Notes: generated by a model from the sequence alone, not told the origin. Counted from the first letter of the stretch, positions 54,063 through 63,827 are shown. The stretch: 64,000 nt of DNA from Pseudoalteromonas carrageenovora IAM 12662 (GCF_900239935.1 NZ_LT965929.1:535001-599000); one strand, 5' to 3'. Program-made: numbers and translations.

Positions 54063-57000
54063 ATGAAATTTTCGCATTTCTTTATACAGCGCCCAATATT
54101 TGCGGCTATGCTGTCGTTGGTTATTTTAATTGCTGGTGGCATATCACTATTCCAATTACCAGTAAGTGAATACCCAGAAGTAGTTCCTCCAACAGTTGTT
54201 GTTACCGCCAACTACCCAGGTGCTAACCCTACCGTTATTGCGCAAACAGTGGCAACACCGCTGGAGCAAGAAATTAACGGTACTGAAAACATGTTGTATA
54301 TGTTTTCGCAAGGTACTAGCGATGGCCGTATGACTCTAACGGTAACATTTGCGTTAGGTACCGATTTAGACCGTGCTCAAGTACAAGTACAAAACCGTGT
54401 AAACAGTGCACTTCCGCGTTTGCCAGAAGAAGTACAACGTTTAGGTGTTGTGGCTGAAAAGTCATCACCCGATTTAACCATGGTAGTGCATTTATACTCA
54501 CCTGAAAAAACGCACGACACAGCGTACTTATCTAACTATGCTGATTTAAACATTAAAGATGAAATTGCGCGCTTACCAGGCGTAGGTGATATTCGCATGT
54601 TTGGTGCTGGCAAATACTCAATGCGAGTATGGCTAAACCCAGATGCACTTGCTGCACGCGAATTAACAGCAACAGATGTAGTAACAGCACTTCGCTCGCA
54701 AAACCAGCAAGTTGCTGCAGGTAGCTTAGGTGCGCAACCAATTTCAAACGACAGTCAATTTCAAATACTGTTAAACGTTAAAGGTCGTTTAAACAGTATT
54801 GAAGAATTTGAACAAGTTATTATTAAAGTAGGCGACGAAGGTCAGTTAACGCGCTTATCTGATATAGCCCGTGTTGATTTAGGTCAAGACACTTACGCAC
54901 TGCGTGCAGAGCTTGACAACCAACCAGCTCTTGCAATGCCAATATTTCAACGCCCAGGTTCAAACGCTATTGAGCTTTCTGATCAAGTACGCGAAACAAT
55001 GGCGCGCTTATCAAAAGATTTCCCTACTGGTGTTGAATACGACATTGTGTACGACCCTACGGTATTCGTTCGCGGCTCAATTGACGCGGTAATTGCCACG
55101 TTGCTTGAAGCAATTGTACTGGTAGTTATTGTTGTTATTGTATTTTTACAAACGTGGCGAGCATCTATTATTCCGCTAATTGCTGTGCCTATTTCACTTA
55201 TTGGTACATTTGCAGTAATGCAATGGTTGGGCGTGTCAATTAATACCTTGTCGTTGTTTGGTTTAGTTTTGGCCATAGGTATTGTTGTAGATGATGCGAT
55301 AGTAGTTGTTGAAAACGTAGAGCGTAATATTGAAAACGGCTTATCGCCACTTGAAGCAACACGTGTTGCAATGAGTGAAGTTACAGGCCCAATTATTGCT
55401 ATTGCTTTAGTATTAAGTGCGGTGTTTATTCCTACGGCATTTATTACCGGGTTGTCTGGTCAGTTTTATAAGCAATTTGCGCTTACAATCACAATTTCGA
55501 CTATTATCTCTGCGTTTAACTCACTCACGTTATCGCCAGCGCTTGCTGCATTGTTATTAAAGTCGCACGATGCAAAGCCAGATGCGTTTACTCGTTTACT
55601 TAATAAATTGTTTGGCCGTTGGTTGTTTGAACCATTTAACCGCGTATTTAATCGTGGTGCTAAAGGGTACGAAAAACTAGTACAAAAGCTTATTCGTATG
55701 ACTGTTATTGTGATGGTTGCTTATATCGCACTGGTTGGCGGCACAATTAAATTATTTGATACGGTACCAGGTGGCTTTATTCCACAGCAAGATAAGCAAT
55801 ATCTAGTTGCAATTGCACAGCTACCAGATGCGGCAAGCCTTGATCGTACTGAAGATGTATTAGCCCAAATGCAACAAATTGCATTAGAGGTACCAGGCGT
55901 TGCACATACTGTTGCGTTCCCAGGCTTATCGGTTAATGGTTTTACAAATAGCCCTAACAGCGGTATTGTATTTACGCCACTTGAGAGCTTTGATGAACGT
56001 ACCGACCCAAGTAAGTCTGCAATGGCAATTGCTGCACAGCTAAACCAGCGTTTTGCTGCCATTGATGAAGCCTTTGTAGCTGTATTTCCGCCACCGCCAA
56101 TTCAAGGCCTAGGCACAACAGGTGGTTTTAAACTGCAACTTGAAGACAGAGCAAATAAAGGGTTTGAAGCCTTATTTAATAGCTTGCAAGCCGTAATCGG
56201 TAAGGCGCAGCAAGACCCTGCATTAATGGGGCTTTACTCAAGCTTTAGAATTCAAGTGCCACAAATGGATATAGACATTGACCGCGAACAAGCACTTATT
56301 CAAGGTATTCCACTTGATGAAGTATTTGACGCACTGCAAGTTTACTTAGGCTCTGTGTATGTAAACGACTTTAATATGTTTGGCCGTACGTACCAAGTAA
56401 ATGCGCAAGCTGATGCTGATTACCGTAAAGACCCTGAGCAAATACTTAACTTAAAAGTACGTAACCGTGCAGGCCATATGGTGCCATTAGGTTCTGTATT
56501 AACGGTAACACCAACCATTGGCCCTGACCGTGTTATGCATTACAACGGTTACCCAAGTGCCGAGCTTAATGGTAGCCCAGCACCAGGTTATAGCTCTGAC
56601 CAAGCACAGTTAGCTATTGAAAAAGTACTCGCAGACACACTGCCATCAGGTATTGAGTATGAATGGACTGAAGTAACGTACCAACAAGTACTTGCTGGTA
56701 ATACAATGGTTTATGTATTCCCGTTAGTTGTATTGCTTGTATTTATGGTACTTGCAGCACAGTACGAGAGCTTACGTTTACCACTTGCGATTATATTAAT
56801 TGTACCGATGACTATATTCTCTGCTTTATTAGGTGTGTGGTTTGTTGGCTCTGACAACAACATATTCACCCAAATAGCGTTAATAGTACTGGTGGCCTTA
56901 GCTTCTAAAAACGCGATATTAATGGTTGAGTTTGCAAAAGACAGACACGACTCAGGATTAACGCATCTAGAGGCAATACTTGAAGCATGTCGTATGCGTT

Positions 57001-57215
57001 TGCGCCCTATATTAATGACCTCAATTGCATTTACAGCAGGTGTTGTACCGTTAGTGCTTGCTACAGGTGCAGGCGCTGAAATGCGTCACGCTATGGGTAA
57101 CGCAGTATTCTCAGGCATGATAGGTGTAACCGTATTTGGTTTATTATTTACGCCGGTGTTTTACATGCTAGTAACGAGCAAAAAAGATAAAGCGCAGGAG
57201 AATGCTCATGACTAA
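54063..57215 (+). CDS. RND multidrug efflux transporter (HAE1 family)
   Basis: 1050 residues with 12 helices and two large periplasmic loops, as in AcrB/MexF. It opens MKFSHFFIQRPIFAAMLSLV. The proton-relay Asp pair is in AIGIVVDDAIVVVENVERN (helix 4). GQFYKQFALTITISTIISAFNSLTLSPALAA and the late MTSIAFTAGVVPLVLATGAGAE are typical. I start at ATG 54063 because AAGG precedes it. Six bases separate its neighbourhood from the adaptor stop, and the channel gene overlaps its end. Substrates are unknown, probably drugs, dyes or solvents. Confidence 0.95.
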   Translation: MKFSHFFIQRPIFAAMLSLVILIAGGISLFQLPVSEYPEVVPPTVVVTANYPGANPTVIAQTVATPLEQEINGTENMLYMFSQGTSDGRMTLTVTFALGTDLDRAQVQVQNRVNSALPRLPEEVQRLGVVAEKSSPDLTMVVHLYSPEKTHDTAYLSNYADLNIKDEIARLPGVGDIRMFGAGKYSMRVWLNPDALAARELTATDVVTALRSQNQQVAAGSLGAQPISNDSQFQILLNVKGRLNSIEEFEQVIIKVGDEGQLTRLSDIARVDLGQDTYALRAELDNQPALAMPIFQRPGSNAIELSDQVRETMARLSKDFPTGVEYDIVYDPTVFVRGSIDAVIATLLEAIVLVVIVVIVFLQTWRASIIPLIAVPISLIGTFAVMQWLGVSINTLSLFGLVLAIGIVVDDAIVVVENVERNIENGLSPLEATRVAMSEVTGPIIAIALVLSAVFIPTAFITGLSGQFYKQFALTITISTIISAFNSLTLSPALAALLLKSHDAKPDAFTRLLNKLFGRWLFEPFNRVFNRGAKGYEKLVQKLIRMTVIVMVAYIALVGGTIKLFDTVPGGFIPQQDKQYLVAIAQLPDAASLDRTEDVLAQMQQIALEVPGVAHTVAFPGLSVNGFTNSPNSGIVFTPLESFDERTDPSKSAMAIAAQLNQRFAAIDEAFVAVFPPPPIQGLGTTGGFKLQLEDRANKGFEALFNSLQAVIGKAQQDPALMGLYSSFRIQVPQMDIDIDREQALIQGIPLDEVFDALQVYLGSVYVNDFNMFGRTYQVNAQADADYRKDPEQILNLKVRNRAGHMVPLGSVLTVTPTIGPDRVMHYNGYPSAELNGSPAPGYSSDQAQLAIEKVLADTLPSGIEYEWTEVTYQQVLAGNTMVYVFPLVVLLVFMVLAAQYESLRLPLAIILIVPMTIFSALLGVWFVGSDNNIFTQIALIVLVALASKNAILMVEFAKDRHDSGLTHLEAILEACRMRLRPILMTSIAFTAGVVPLVLATGAGAEMRHAMGNAVFSGMIGVTVFGLLFTPVFYMLVTSKKDKAQENAHD

Positions 57216-58620
57216 ATTGATGCAAAAAAGGTTTAAAACTAGCCTAACAGTCAGTGCGGTTTTAATGGCTTCGTTTTTAGCAGGGTGTGCGAGTAAAATA
57301 GACACTATTAGCGAGCAAAAAGCGGTTAACGATTTTGTTGCTAAAGCTAATATTGCTAGCAACGTGATTGTTGCTGATGAAACAAGCTGGTGGACAAAAC
57401 TTAATTCTGATCAGTTAAATGAACTTGTTATAGGTGCGCTTGCAAATAACTATAATTTGCAAATAAGCCAGTTAACGCTTAAAAGCGCATTAGCACGGTT
57501 AGGTGAGCAAAAAGCCCAGTACCTGCCGCAAGGTGGTGTAGATGTAGGCGCAGCTCGAAGCGATGCACCAAGCGTTTATGACCGTCAATCAAGTGCAAAC
57601 GTTGCACTTGATTGGCAGCTAGATTTGTTTGGTCGAATCACAGCCTTGGTTGATGCAGCAAATGCATCGGCCATGAGCCAAGCAGAGCAAGTACGCTTGC
57701 TGCAAATTGAAGTTGTATCGTCGGTTGTTAAAGGCTTTGTAAGCTACCAAGGCAATGTTGAAAAGCAGCAAATCATCGCAATGCAAATAGAAGCCCTTGA
57801 GCAAAGTATTGATGTACTTCAAGCACGTGTTGACGAAGGTGTAGCAAACGAGCTTGATTTAAATCGAACTATGGCGCAGCTAAGGCAGCAACAAGCACTT
57901 ATGCCTGCCATTGAGTATGCAAAATACAGCGATTTATCTGCTCTTGCAGTACTAAGTGGTAAGTTAGCGCAAGACATTGCTATTGAAAACGAGCAAGGTG
58001 TGCTTGAACGTGACTTTAGCGTAGCACTAAAAAATGCTAATAATGCCATTGCCTTACGTCCAGATATTAGCCGTGCATTATTTGATTTTAGCCAAGCAAA
58101 TAGTTTAAGTGTTGCAGCTAGCAAAGCGCTATTACCCGATATTAGCTTATCTGCATTTGCAGGTGTTGTGAGTATAGATAGCACAGGCTTAAAAAATACC
58201 GACCAGCAGTGGCAAGTAGCACCACAGTTGCAATGGTCGCTATTAAGTTACCCAGCTTTATTAGCACAGCGCGACGCACAGCAATTTTTAAGTGAAGCGG
58301 CTTACAGTGATTACCAGCAGGTAGTACTAAATGCGTTAAGTGAAAGTGAACTATCGCTACAAATGTTGGTTAATCAGGCGCAGCAAAAACGTTTTGCAGA
58401 TGAGCGCTATGACTTTGCTAATAAAGCATTTTTACAAGCACAAGCAATGTACGAAGAAGGTCAAATTCCTTATCTTGAGTTGTTAGATGCGCGTCAGGAT
58501 GTTTTAATAGCGCAAGAAAATGCTGTTGAAACAACAATTACTTCACTGCTTGCTAAAGTAAATGCCTACCAGTCATTTAATGGCCAATGGAGTTATGCGT
58601 TAAACGACACTAATAAGTAG
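57208..58620 (+). CDS. Outer-membrane efflux channel lipoprotein (OprM/NodT family)
   Basis: About 470 residues. Lipobox LAGC follows a signal peptide. Typical segments are SWWTKLNSDQLNELVIGALANNYNLQISQL, VALDWQLDLFGRITALVDAA and, in the second repeat, YEEGQIPYLELLDARQDVL. The two repeated halves form the trimeric TolC-like tunnel. I start at ATG 57208, with GGAG seven bases upstream; ATG 57202 is too close to it. The gene overlaps the pump stop and completes the tripartite system. Confidence 0.93.
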   Translation: MTKLMQKRFKTSLTVSAVLMASFLAGCASKIDTISEQKAVNDFVAKANIASNVIVADETSWWTKLNSDQLNELVIGALANNYNLQISQLTLKSALARLGEQKAQYLPQGGVDVGAARSDAPSVYDRQSSANVALDWQLDLFGRITALVDAANASAMSQAEQVRLLQIEVVSSVVKGFVSYQGNVEKQQIIAMQIEALEQSIDVLQARVDEGVANELDLNRTMAQLRQQQALMPAIEYAKYSDLSALAVLSGKLAQDIAIENEQGVLERDFSVALKNANNAIALRPDISRALFDFSQANSLSVAASKALLPDISLSAFAGVVSIDSTGLKNTDQQWQVAPQLQWSLLSYPALLAQRDAQQFLSEAAYSDYQQVVLNALSESELSLQMLVNQAQQKRFADERYDFANKAFLQAQAMYEEGQIPYLELLDARQDVLIAQENAVETTITSLLAKVNAYQSFNGQWSYALNDTNK

Positions 58621-58630
58621 AGTTATATTG

Positions 58631-59659
58631 ATGCCAAAAACTGATAATTTAAATAACTACGATATCCCGCAAACTATGCGCGCTATTGTACTGCCAGAGC
58701 CAAATGAAGCAATTAACTTAGCTGATGTTGAGATGCCTGTTCCAGACTGTGCAGACAACGAGCTACTAGTAAAAGTAGAGTACGTTGGTTTAAACCCAGT
58801 TGACGGTTATTTTGCTAAAACCGGCTTTTGTAAATGGCAATACCCACATGTTTTAGGTCTAGACGCTGTAGGTGTTGTAGTTAAAGCTAAAAAAGGTGTA
58901 TTTCCTAATGTTGGCGAACGCGTAATGTGGCACGCTAATATTGGAGAGCAAGGTGCGTTAAGTGAATACACTAAAGTAGCTAACTTTGCAGTGTCGGTTG
59001 TGCCAGATGCTTTAAATCCAGCTATTGCAGCGACTTTACCGTGTGCGGGTATGGCTGCACTAATAAGTTTGGATAAAATTAATATTAGTGAAGGTGATAC
59101 TGTTTTAATTGAAGGTGGCTCAGGGGCCGTAGGCCAATTTGCGATTCAATACGCTAAGCAGCGCGGGGCAGATGTGTTTGTAACCGCATCAAAGCGTAAT
59201 CATAAAATGGTTAAGCAACTAGGGGCTGACGCTGTTTTTGATTACAACGACAAGAAGTTGTGTGAAAAAATACGCCGCGAACTCGGTCCACAAGGCTTTG
59301 ACGCTGTTATTGATACTATTGGTGGGGACACAACTCTTCGTAACATAGAGCTTATGCGCTTTTGTGGACGAATTGCTTGTTTAAATCCGCTACCGAGTTT
59401 TGATCAAGACTTAATGTATCATCGAGCGCCTAATATCAGCGTGGTATCAATTGGTGGAGCATGGCTTGCAAACAGTTTGTGTGCGCAGCAACGCTTAAGT
59501 TTTATGGGCAATTTGTTACTCGAAGGGGCGGTTAATAGCGATATTAAACACCCAGACATAACACCTGTAGATTTTAGCGCCGAATCTGTTTCGCAAGCGC
59601 TTAATAAACAGCTGGCTGGTGGATTTACTGGCAAGCAAATTGTTAAAGTTGCCCGATAA
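58631..59659 (+). CDS. Zinc-type MDR alcohol dehydrogenase / quinone oxidoreductase-like
   Basis: A 342-residue medium-chain dehydrogenase/reductase. The GroES-like half has MRAIVLPEPNE, EYVGLNPVDGYFAKTGFCKWQ and YPHVLGLDAVGVVV. The cofactor loop is LIEGGSGAVGQFAIQYAKQRGADV, suited to NADPH. Catalytic zinc ligands are not evident, so a quinone or enone reductase is more likely. It starts 10 bases after the efflux channel and probably shares its transcript, which suggests handling of a reactive compound along with efflux. Confidence 0.85.
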   Translation: MPKTDNLNNYDIPQTMRAIVLPEPNEAINLADVEMPVPDCADNELLVKVEYVGLNPVDGYFAKTGFCKWQYPHVLGLDAVGVVVKAKKGVFPNVGERVMWHANIGEQGALSEYTKVANFAVSVVPDALNPAIAATLPCAGMAALISLDKINISEGDTVLIEGGSGAVGQFAIQYAKQRGADVFVTASKRNHKMVKQLGADAVFDYNDKKLCEKIRRELGPQGFDAVIDTIGGDTTLRNIELMRFCGRIACLNPLPSFDQDLMYHRAPNISVVSIGGAWLANSLCAQQRLSFMGNLLLEGAVNSDIKHPDITPVDFSAESVSQALNKQLAGGFTGKQIVKVAR

Positions 59660-59680
59660 CAAACCTAAAAAGTTAACGAC

Positions 59681-59710
59681 AAACGCAGCCATAATTGGCT
59701 GCGTTTTTTT
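59681..59710 (+). terminator. Intrinsic terminator of the efflux operon
   Basis: A 10-bp perfect stem, AAACGCAGCC / GGCTGCGTTT, with loop ATAATT and T-tract directly after the oxidoreductase gene. Confidence 0.92.
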
Positions 59711-59933
59711 ATGCCTTTAATTTTATGCCTTTAAAAAGTTTAGGCACCTTTCCCCTTATTTCGTGTTTTTATTCACCAATCGCGCAAAAAAAATATATTT
59801 CAGAGTACAAGTGTAAGCCTTTTTGTTTCAACAGTTTACGTCTTCGTAAAGAAAATAAATTGAAAAAACTGTTAATTAATTGAATAGAGTAATTGATCTA
59901 AACGAATTTTTATGACGTAATGTAGGTATTATT

Positions 59934-59950
59934 ATCTGGTCGGATGAGTT
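59934..59950. promoter_or_regulatory. Candidate FadR operator at the fadE start
   Basis: ATCTGGTCGGATGAGTT matches most of the palindromic FadR consensus AACTGGTCNGACCAGTT, including the whole CTGGTCNGA core. It covers the upstream possible ATG of fadE, so FadR binding could block transcription or initiation. Confidence 0.55.
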
Positions 59951-59955
59951 CAATC

Positions 59956-62211
59956 ATGAGTTTACGTACAAAATTAAAAAAAGTTTTACCAAGTATTTCA
60001 ATCACTGAACAAGAAGCGCTAGACGCAGGCGATGTGTGGCTAGAAGGGTCTATCTATCAAGGTAAGCCAGATTTCAGTGCGCTACGCGATGTACCTGCAG
60101 CTACTTTAAGTGCAGATGAGCAAGCATTCCTAGACGGCCCTGTGCAAGAGCTACTTGGCATGATTGACGATTCAGTTATTCAAAACGGTATTCACTTACC
60201 TGACGATATTTTAGAATTTTTGAAAAAAGAGCGTTTTTTCTCCCTTATCATTCCTAAGTCGTTTGGTGGCTTAGAGTTTAGTCCTTATGCAAACTCTACA
60301 ATTGTGGCAACTATTGCAACTAAAAGCTCTGCAGTTGCGGTAACTGTTATGGTTCCTAATTCATTAGGCCCAGGCGAGTTATTACTTCATTTTGGTACAC
60401 AAGAGCAACAAGCTCATTACTTACCTCGCTTAGCTAACGGTACAGACATTCCATGTTTCGCGCTTACAAGCCCAGAAGCGGGTTCTGATGCAGGCGGCAT
60501 TCCAGATGTGGGTACTGTTACCAAAGGTTTATACAACGGTGAAGAAGTACTTGGCCTTGAAATTACATGGGATAAGCGTTACATCACACTAGCACCAATC
60601 GCTACGGTACTCGGTTTAGCCTTTAAAGTAGTTGATCCAGATGGCCTACTTGGCGGTAAAGAAAACCTAGGCATTACTTGTGCACTTATTCCAAAAGAGC
60701 ACCCAGGTGTAGAGCTTGGTAACCGACACGACCCAATGGGTATTCGTTTTTACAACGGTACTACACGTGGTAACAAAGTATTTGTACCAATGGACTTCAT
60801 TATTGGCGGCCAGAAAAACATCGGCCGTGGTTGGCAAATGCTGGTTAGCTGTTTAGGCGCTGGCCGTGGTATTTCTTTACCTGCGCTAGGTGTAAGTACT
60901 GCACAAGTTGCATTTAAATCAGCATCTGAATACGCAGCAGTGCGTGAGCAGTTTGGTTTAGCCATTGGCCAGTTTGAAGGTATTCAAGAAAAGCTAGCCG
61001 ACATTGCAGGAAAAACGTACCTACAAGAAGCAATGCGCGTGCTTACAACTGAAGGCTTAGGCATGGGCTTGAAACCATCAGTAGTAACCGCAATCGCTAA
61101 ATACCACATGACAGAGCTTGGCCGCGACGTGCTCGATTCTGCTATGGATATTCAAGCAGGTAAAGCAATTCAAAATGGTCCGCAAAATACACTTGCGAGC
61201 GGTTATGTTGCACAGCCAATTGCTATAACGGTAGAAGGCGCGAACATTCTTACTCGTAACCTGATGATCTTTGGTCAAGGTGTAATGCGCTGTCATCCAT
61301 ATTTACAATCTATGGTTGAATCTATACATAGTGAAGACAAAGGTGCAGATAAAGAGTTTAACGGCATTTTACGTAAAACAATAGGTTACAGCACAGCAAA
61401 CAGCTTACGTGCGTTCCGTTTAGGTGTTTTACCATTTACTGCAAGCGCTAACTCTGATTTACCAGAAGTCCGTGAATACGAAAAAGCAGTTCATAAGTTA
61501 TCAGCTAAATTAGCGGTATATGCAGACTTCTCGTTACTTGTACTTGGCGGTAAATTAAAGCAAGCTGAAATGCTTTCTGCACGTTTAGGCGACGTTATGA
61601 GCTTTTTATATGCAGCTATGGCATCAATCAAATACTACGAGCAAAAAGTAGCAAGTAGCGAGCGTGAGCAAGCAGCGCCGTATTTCCATTACGCAACGCG
61701 TTTTGCACTACAAAGCGCTGAAGAAGCCCTGCATAAGTTTTTAGATAACTTCCCTGCAAGTGGTACTCGTAAATTTATTCGTTTTGTAACAATGAACTAC
61801 TCAACTAAAATGCCAAAAATTAGCGACGACTTAATTCGCGAACTAGCTAAGCAAGCCCAGCTTGATACTGCATTTAAAGCGCAAATTACACATTTAGTTA
61901 AACCAGTAGAAGGCGATGGTCATTACATTAATGAGCAAGCTTACAAAGCTAAAATGGCATCACTTGGTGAGCTGGCTAAAGTTAAAAAAGCACTGCGCGC
62001 TAAAACAATTAAGCCAGGCATTCGCTTTAACATCACGCTTGATAACGCACTAGCGGCAAACGTGATTACCGATGCTGAGCACGCTCAGTTAATTGATTAC
62101 AACATAAAACGTGAAAAAGCGATTCGTGTAGATGAGTTCGACTTTGACATGAACTTACTAGATGACAACGCACAACCAGTTAATCCACTTAAAAGTGTAG
62201 TTAACCAATAA
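59956..62211 (+). CDS. fadE: Acyl-CoA dehydrogenase FadE
   Basis: About 751 residues; Escherichia coli FadE has 814. The acyl-CoA dehydrogenase core spans about 75-460: VPNSLGPGELLLHFGTQEQQAHYLPRLA-type helix, CFALTSPEAGSDAGG (flavin region), ITWDKRYITLAPIATVLG and AVREQFGLAIGQFEGIQEKLA. The C-terminal 270 residues are the FadE-specific DUF1974 part. It performs the first step of fatty-acid beta-oxidation. Start: ATG 59956 has GAG seven bases upstream; ATG 59944 lies inside the FadR-like box and lacks a ribosome site. Confidence 0.94.
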   Translation: MSLRTKLKKVLPSISITEQEALDAGDVWLEGSIYQGKPDFSALRDVPAATLSADEQAFLDGPVQELLGMIDDSVIQNGIHLPDDILEFLKKERFFSLIIPKSFGGLEFSPYANSTIVATIATKSSAVAVTVMVPNSLGPGELLLHFGTQEQQAHYLPRLANGTDIPCFALTSPEAGSDAGGIPDVGTVTKGLYNGEEVLGLEITWDKRYITLAPIATVLGLAFKVVDPDGLLGGKENLGITCALIPKEHPGVELGNRHDPMGIRFYNGTTRGNKVFVPMDFIIGGQKNIGRGWQMLVSCLGAGRGISLPALGVSTAQVAFKSASEYAAVREQFGLAIGQFEGIQEKLADIAGKTYLQEAMRVLTTEGLGMGLKPSVVTAIAKYHMTELGRDVLDSAMDIQAGKAIQNGPQNTLASGYVAQPIAITVEGANILTRNLMIFGQGVMRCHPYLQSMVESIHSEDKGADKEFNGILRKTIGYSTANSLRAFRLGVLPFTASANSDLPEVREYEKAVHKLSAKLAVYADFSLLVLGGKLKQAEMLSARLGDVMSFLYAAMASIKYYEQKVASSEREQAAPYFHYATRFALQSAEEALHKFLDNFPASGTRKFIRFVTMNYSTKMPKISDDLIRELAKQAQLDTAFKAQITHLVKPVEGDGHYINEQAYKAKMASLGELAKVKKALRAKTIKPGIRFNITLDNALAANVITDAEHAQLIDYNIKREKAIRVDEFDFDMNLLDDNAQPVNPLKSVVNQ

Positions 62212-62229
62212 AATTAAATTCAATGATGC

Positions 62230-62255
62230 AAAGCGCCCGCAGTATCGGCGCTTTT
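62230..62255 (+). terminator. Intrinsic terminator of fadE
   Basis: Stem AAAGCGCC / GGCGCTTT with a 9-base loop and a T-run, 19 bases after the fadE stop. Confidence 0.85.
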
Positions 62256-62278
62256 ATTCTTGGAAAGTATTAGTGTGG

Positions 62279-62313
62279 AGCCCCGCTTGTGTAAAAACAA
62301 GCGGGGCTTTTTT
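62279..62313 (+). terminator. Second strong intrinsic terminator downstream of fadE
   Basis: A 12-bp perfect stem, AGCCCCGCTTGT / ACAAGCGGGGCT, with loop GTAAAA, then TTTTTT. It faces rightward only and insulates the integron integrase remnant from fadE. Confidence 0.93.
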
Positions 62314-62393
62314 ATGTGTTTTTTAAAGTAGAGATAGATAGCGGTGTTGGTCTTAAAGCGAATATGTATGTGTAGAGGATTAAAAAGAGACGC

Positions 62394-63623
62394 TTATAAT
62401 CTTGAAAAAGGGCTAACAACCCCGTTAGCACCTTGTTGTAAAACATGAGTATATATTTGTGTAGTACGCACATCGCTGTGACCTAGTTGTGTTTGTACTG
62501 TACGTATATCAGCGCCGCTTTGCAGCAAATGCGTAGCGAAAGAGTGGCGCAAAGTATGTGGGGTAACGTGTTTATTAATATGTGCATCAAAAGCGGCTGT
62601 TTTTAACAGCGCGTTGTAATTGCTTTTCATCGATATGATGGCGTCTCAATTGCTTACTCTCAGGATCAAGACTTAGGGCCTGTTTATCTTTCGAGGTTAA
62701 ATTTGCAGCAGTGTGTTTGGTATTTAGGCAAGGCAGAGCCTATGTAGTGTGGTTATTCCCCATAAATGGGCAATAACGTAGCATTAATGCCAAACAGGCG
62801 CTGCCCAAAGGGTTCTTCCTAGGGGCTATTTACTCTTTGTTGCTCAATTTTTACTTAGCCCACTAGGTTACAAACCTCACGCCGCGATTAAATAGCCCCT
62901 AGATTGAACAAATTTTAATCCTGAAAGGTCAACAGGCCCTGATTTATGTGATGAAAATAAATATTGCCAACCTAACTGTTTGTTATGGTTTGGATATTTT
63001 TTACGTAACAAATGCGGCATATAAGCGCCGCTATATAAGGGGTTTTTCAGATCTAATTGCAGGTAACTATCAACTAATTGTATTTGAGAACGTAATTGCG
63101 GTATGAGCTCTACTGCAAGCGTTACAACACGATTTTTACCTCCTTTGCCATCCCAAATTCGAATGCAGCTATAGTCAAAGTCAATATCGTGAACTCGTAA
63201 ACGCAGTACCTCCATTAATCGCATACCACTGCCATAAAGTAATCCACAGGGTAAATAATGCTTAGCTACACAGTGTTTAAATAGCGCTGAAACTTCTGTT
63301 TGAGTAAGCACAACGGGTAGTTTTCTTGGGCGTTCACTTTTTACAAAGTCTAATGATAATGAAAGGGGGCTCTTAATTATTTCTTTATATAGGAAACTTA
63401 GCGCATTTAGTGCCTGCGCTTTTGTGCCTTGCGCTACGTTTTGCGAGTTTACTAAATGGTTCAAATACGATTCCACTTGAGTGTCTCCCATAGAGCTTGG
63501 GTGCTGCATATTATTAAAGCGGATATAGCTAGCTATCCAAAAAAGATAAGCTTCAATAGTGCTCTTTGCATACCGTTTGCTATACATATGGTCTTTAATC
63601 ATGGTTAGAAAGAGAGATTTCAT
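62394..63623 (-). pseudogene. intI: Integron integrase (IntI) broken by a MITE and a frameshift
   Basis: A tyrosine recombinase of the IntI type. The N-terminal domain and first catalytic Arg (GSGMRLMEVLRLRVHDID) are intact from 63623. The IntI-specific segment NPLYSGAYMPHLLRKKYPNH is present. After LFSSHK the frame enters a 264-bp MITE (62676-62939) and stops. Beyond it [12 protein letters not shown] and LQRAVK follow, then five A instead of four (62600-62604) shift the frame before [20 protein letters not shown]. The catalytic box II and [14 protein letters not shown] remain readable to 62394. No active enzyme can be made. Confidence 0.93.
62676..62939. mobile_element. 264-bp MITE-like element, copy 2, inside intI
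   Basis: Same length and layout as the copy at 51539. The termini are GGGCCTGTTTATCTTTC and, from the other end, GGGCCTGTTGACCTTTC. The flanks are TA (62674-62675) and TG (62940-62941), the latter a decayed TA. Removing the element and one TA restores SHK-LSL-DPES in the integrase frame, which fixes its ends to the base. It contains no gene. Confidence 0.88.
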
Positions 63624-63650
63624 AAATGATATTCAACTTTTAAAAGCGTA

Positions 63651-63666
63651 CTGTATATATAGACAG
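63651..63666. promoter_or_regulatory. LexA (SOS) box upstream of intI
   Basis: CTGTATATATAGACAG has the CTGT and ACAG ends and differs by one base from CTGTATATATATACAG. It lies 28 bases before the intI start, overlapping its likely promoter, as in SOS-controlled integron integrases. Confidence 0.87.
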
Positions 63667-63803
63667 TTGTTCGTGTTTTGTCCAATAACATTATTAAAAG
63701 TCGTTTTGGTGTATTTTAACAACAATAACTTTACAAAATATGTAATTACTTGTTTACATGGAAGTTGTTTAGTGGAATTATTAAGCAATGTAATATACGC
63801 CGT

Positions 63804-63827
63804 TTTGGGGTGTTATAAACCCCCAAA
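63804..63827. repeat. Stem-loop, possible terminator or recombination-site arm
   Basis: Perfect 7-bp stem TTTGGGG / CCCCAAA with loop TGTTATAAAC, in the region upstream of intI. There is no T-tract on either side. Confidence 0.45.

Noticed and set aside
59695..59883. A 62-codon frame between the oxidoreductase and fadE
   Set aside because: It begins inside the terminator hairpin and its T-tract, has no ribosome site, and is low-complexity.
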